Shown here piece after piece: positions 32,741 to 34,115 of a stretch of 34,115 nucleotides of DNA. Made by a program: the position numbers and the translations under genes. Under the pieces are notes generated by a model. That model did not search any database. It saw nothing but the letters and a program-made list of their open reading frames with translations, and had not been told where the DNA came from. The DNA comes from an uncultured bacterium (lineage in GTDB: Bacteria > Verrucomicrobiota > Lentisphaeria > Victivallales > Victivallaceae), in NCBI GenBank assembly GCA_900551245.1, contig URVC01000051.1, positions 1 to 34,115 on the forward strand, in the 5' to 3' direction. How positions within the stretch are numbered: the first letter of the stretch is position 1; each line of letters opens with the position of its first letter.

Positions 32741-32768
32741 CAGTATCCGGGGTATCCCCTGACAAGAA
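32723..32768. repeat. 10-bp perfect inverted repeat around an inner hairpin
   Basis: TTCTTGTCAG (32723-32732) and CTGACAAGAA (32759-32768) are perfect inverted copies. Between them GGGG-TAT-CCCC (32749-32759) forms a second stem that shares its last base with the right arm. No T-run follows on either strand. It could be an operator overlapping the promoter, an RNA structure, or the end of a mobile segment. Confidence 0.5.
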
Positions 32769-32850
32769 AATTATCAAGAAACAAGGTGACCATTTATTTA
32801 TCCAGCAAAACATATCGACAAAATGAAAAATTAACAAATAGGAAAATATT

Positions 32851-33693
32851 ATGAAATCATATTGGGGTGAAATTTCACAAAACTCATTTGACCATATGAT
32901 AGCGCAAATTGAACATGCCGATGATTTTAATTTGCAGTTGACAGAGTGTATGGAAGAAACTGATCGAAAAGATCTATATCCCTATTCTCTTGATATTTAT
33001 GGCCGCATGTCTTGGCGGTATTTATTAGAAAAAGATCTAACAAACTGCGTTGCTGCTGACTTGGGCGCAGGCTGGGGAGCGATAACGGAAGGCTTAGCAT
33101 CTGAATGTAAATATGTTTACTGCTTGGAAGGAGACCCTAGTCGCTGCAACCTTCTAAACATTCGTAAACAAAAGAAGGGCTGGCATAATGTTGAGGTAAA
33201 ACAGTGCATTTTTCCCCATATAGATATTCCCTCTAATTCTGTAGATTTGGTTTGTTGTAACGGCGTATTAGAATGGGTGCCTGTTTTTGATCATTCAGCC
33301 TCTCCCACTTTGATACAGAAAAAATTTCTGCGTGAAATTTTTCGTATTTTAAAAGATGATGGTGTACTGTATATCGGCATCGAAAATCGATTTTCGAAAC
33401 ACTATTTCCGAGGAAAATTGGACCATACCGGCTTAAAATATACTTCGCTCATGCCACGCTGGATGGCCTCGCTGACAGTTGCTATACGCAAGAGAAGTGA
33501 TAATAATTTCTTCTTTGATAAAAAAGGAACATATCGGAATTATACCTATACGGCCCATGGTTATAAGCAATTATTGGAACAATCAGGCTTTGAAACATCC
33601 AACTTTTTTGCTGCAGAATATTCGTATGATATTCCCTTTTATGCTTATCCACTTGCGGCAAATACACAACTATTGAAGCGTTTTTTTCCATAA
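32851..33693 (+). CDS. SAM-dependent methyltransferase, N-terminal part of a frameshifted gene
   Basis: A 280-residue class I methyltransferase. Motif I is VAADLGAGWGAIT (67-79), the acidic end of strand 2 is YCLEGDPSR, and the motif IV region is VDLVCCNGVLEWVP. The C-terminal part (IGIENRFSKHYFRGK, YTAHGYKQLLEQSGF) is common in methyltransferases of surface-polysaccharide clusters. The gene is AT-rich, unlike its neighbours, and has AGGA eight bases upstream. It ends abruptly at KRFFP within TTTTTTT (33681-33687). One extra T would continue the frame into the next segment through SIIGKIKQPLFMRKFFATNF, giving about 419 residues. The target sugar or lipid is unknown. Confidence 0.8.
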   Translation: MKSYWGEISQNSFDHMIAQIEHADDFNLQLTECMEETDRKDLYPYSLDIYGRMSWRYLLEKDLTNCVAADLGAGWGAITEGLASECKYVYCLEGDPSRCNLLNIRKQKKGWHNVEVKQCIFPHIDIPSNSVDLVCCNGVLEWVPVFDHSASPTLIQKKFLREIFRILKDDGVLYIGIENRFSKHYFRGKLDHTGLKYTSLMPRWMASLTVAIRKRSDNNFFFDKKGTYRNYTYTAHGYKQLLEQSGFETSNFFAAEYSYDIPFYAYPLAANTQLLKRFFP

Positions 33694-34109
33694 TCGGTAA
33701 GATTAAACAACCGCTTTTTATGCGTAAGTTTTTTGCAACGAATTTTTTCATTTATGCCTCCAAGAGCAAATCAGCTCTGCAATGCAAAAAAATGCCTGTA
33801 ATATTCGGCTTCAATGCTCGAACAGAGTTTGATGGCCGGAATTTCCAAACATTTTCAACAGATGGTACTATAAAATCCAATCCAATATACCAGCCAGTCT
33901 CGAAACTGTTATCAACAGCAGATATTTTAACATTGTACCAAAATATCAATTACTGTAAAAAAAATATTGCAGTCTCGAAGTTACGTGATAAGCTATTGCC
34001 AATAAAACATTTTTTAGATGCGAAAAAAATAGATATTTCAGAAAAACTAGAGTTATATATTAAGAACTTATCAACTAATAATATCATAACGGAGGATAAA
34101 TTGCCATAA
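33681..34109 (+). pseudogene. C-terminal part of the frameshifted methyltransferase gene
   Basis: In the -1 frame relative to the methyltransferase the sequence stays open from before the T-run to the stop at 34107-34109. The first Met in this frame is at 33720, but the reading is natural from the T-run on (FFSIIGKIKQPLFMRKFFATNFFIYASK), so I treat it as the tail of the same gene. A second half around LSTADILTLYQN and KHFLDAKKIDISEKLEL looks helical and unrelated to any domain I know. It may instead be produced by -1 slippage, because T-TTT-TTT is in the right phase for a slippery heptamer, or the break may be a sequencing error in a homopolymer. Confidence 0.6.
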
Positions 34110-34115
34110 TTTTAT

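Larger units (their letters stand above)
32353..32850. other. Intergenic region at a composition boundary
   Basis: About 500 bases without a supportable gene; short open frames here resemble nothing. It holds divergent promoters, one for the DUF368 operon and one for the methyltransferase, and a large inverted repeat. From about 32540 onward the sequence becomes clearly AT-rich, unlike the rest of the window. Confidence 0.6.

Noticed and set aside
1..34115. CRISPR array, insertion sequence or integrase
   Set aside because: No regularly spaced repeats and no transposase or recombinase motifs were seen on either strand.

Overview
The window is a GC-rich chromosomal segment, probably from a member of the Lentisphaerota (Victivallis-like gut anaerobes) or a close PVC relative. 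The main pointers are two pseudopilins with an FTLIELL N-terminus and a C-terminal H-X8/9-DG motif, each placed directly before a secreted glycoside hydrolase. Fe-S aldo/keto reductases, an iron-sulfur flavoprotein and a DUF362 protein point to anaerobic life. The assignment is inference; no rRNA or other strict marker is present.

Layout. (1) 1-2078: two NADPH/FMN-type flavoproteins on the minus strand, divergent from a HxlR-type regulator, with a tandem-repeat operator candidate between them. (2) 9050-2023, minus strand: an apparent seven-gene operon with its own promoter. It encodes a Tat-exported DUF362 protein, two ferredoxin-type aldo/keto reductases, a complete ECF nickel/cobalt importer (CbiMN-CbiQ-CbiO) and an adenine/adenosine deaminase. 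(3) 9050-9943: no intact gene; a frameshifted, truncated D-lyxose isomerase relic and a block of strong inverted repeats. (4) 14785-9944, minus strand: a LacI regulator, pseudopilin, GH51 arabinofuranosidase and GH130 protein in one operon. (5) 15009-20098: an AraC regulator divergent from a second pseudopilin plus a large secreted glycoside hydrolase, which mirrors block 4.

(6) 23714-20102, minus strand: ribosomal protein L31, release factor 1, an inositol-monophosphatase family enzyme and a sodium-coupled NSS transporter. (7) 23849-25882, plus strand: an OpgB-like membrane phosphoglycerol transferase. (8) 32352-25887, minus strand: DUF368 (undecaprenyl-phosphate translocase family), Lgt, an RluA pseudouridine synthase, a double-HTH regulator with a coupled small membrane protein, UppP, ProC and a family 2 glycosyltransferase. 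This group is rich in envelope lipid-carrier functions. (9) From about 32540 to the end the base composition turns AT-rich. It holds a methyltransferase whose reading frame is broken (or programmed to shift) at a run of seven T, preceded by a large inverted repeat. This looks like the edge of a horizontally acquired surface-polysaccharide region.

The two most distinctive themes are the repeated regulator-pseudopilin-glycoside hydrolase modules and the operon that joins metal uptake to Fe-S reductases. I found no tRNA, rRNA, CRISPR array or insertion sequence.
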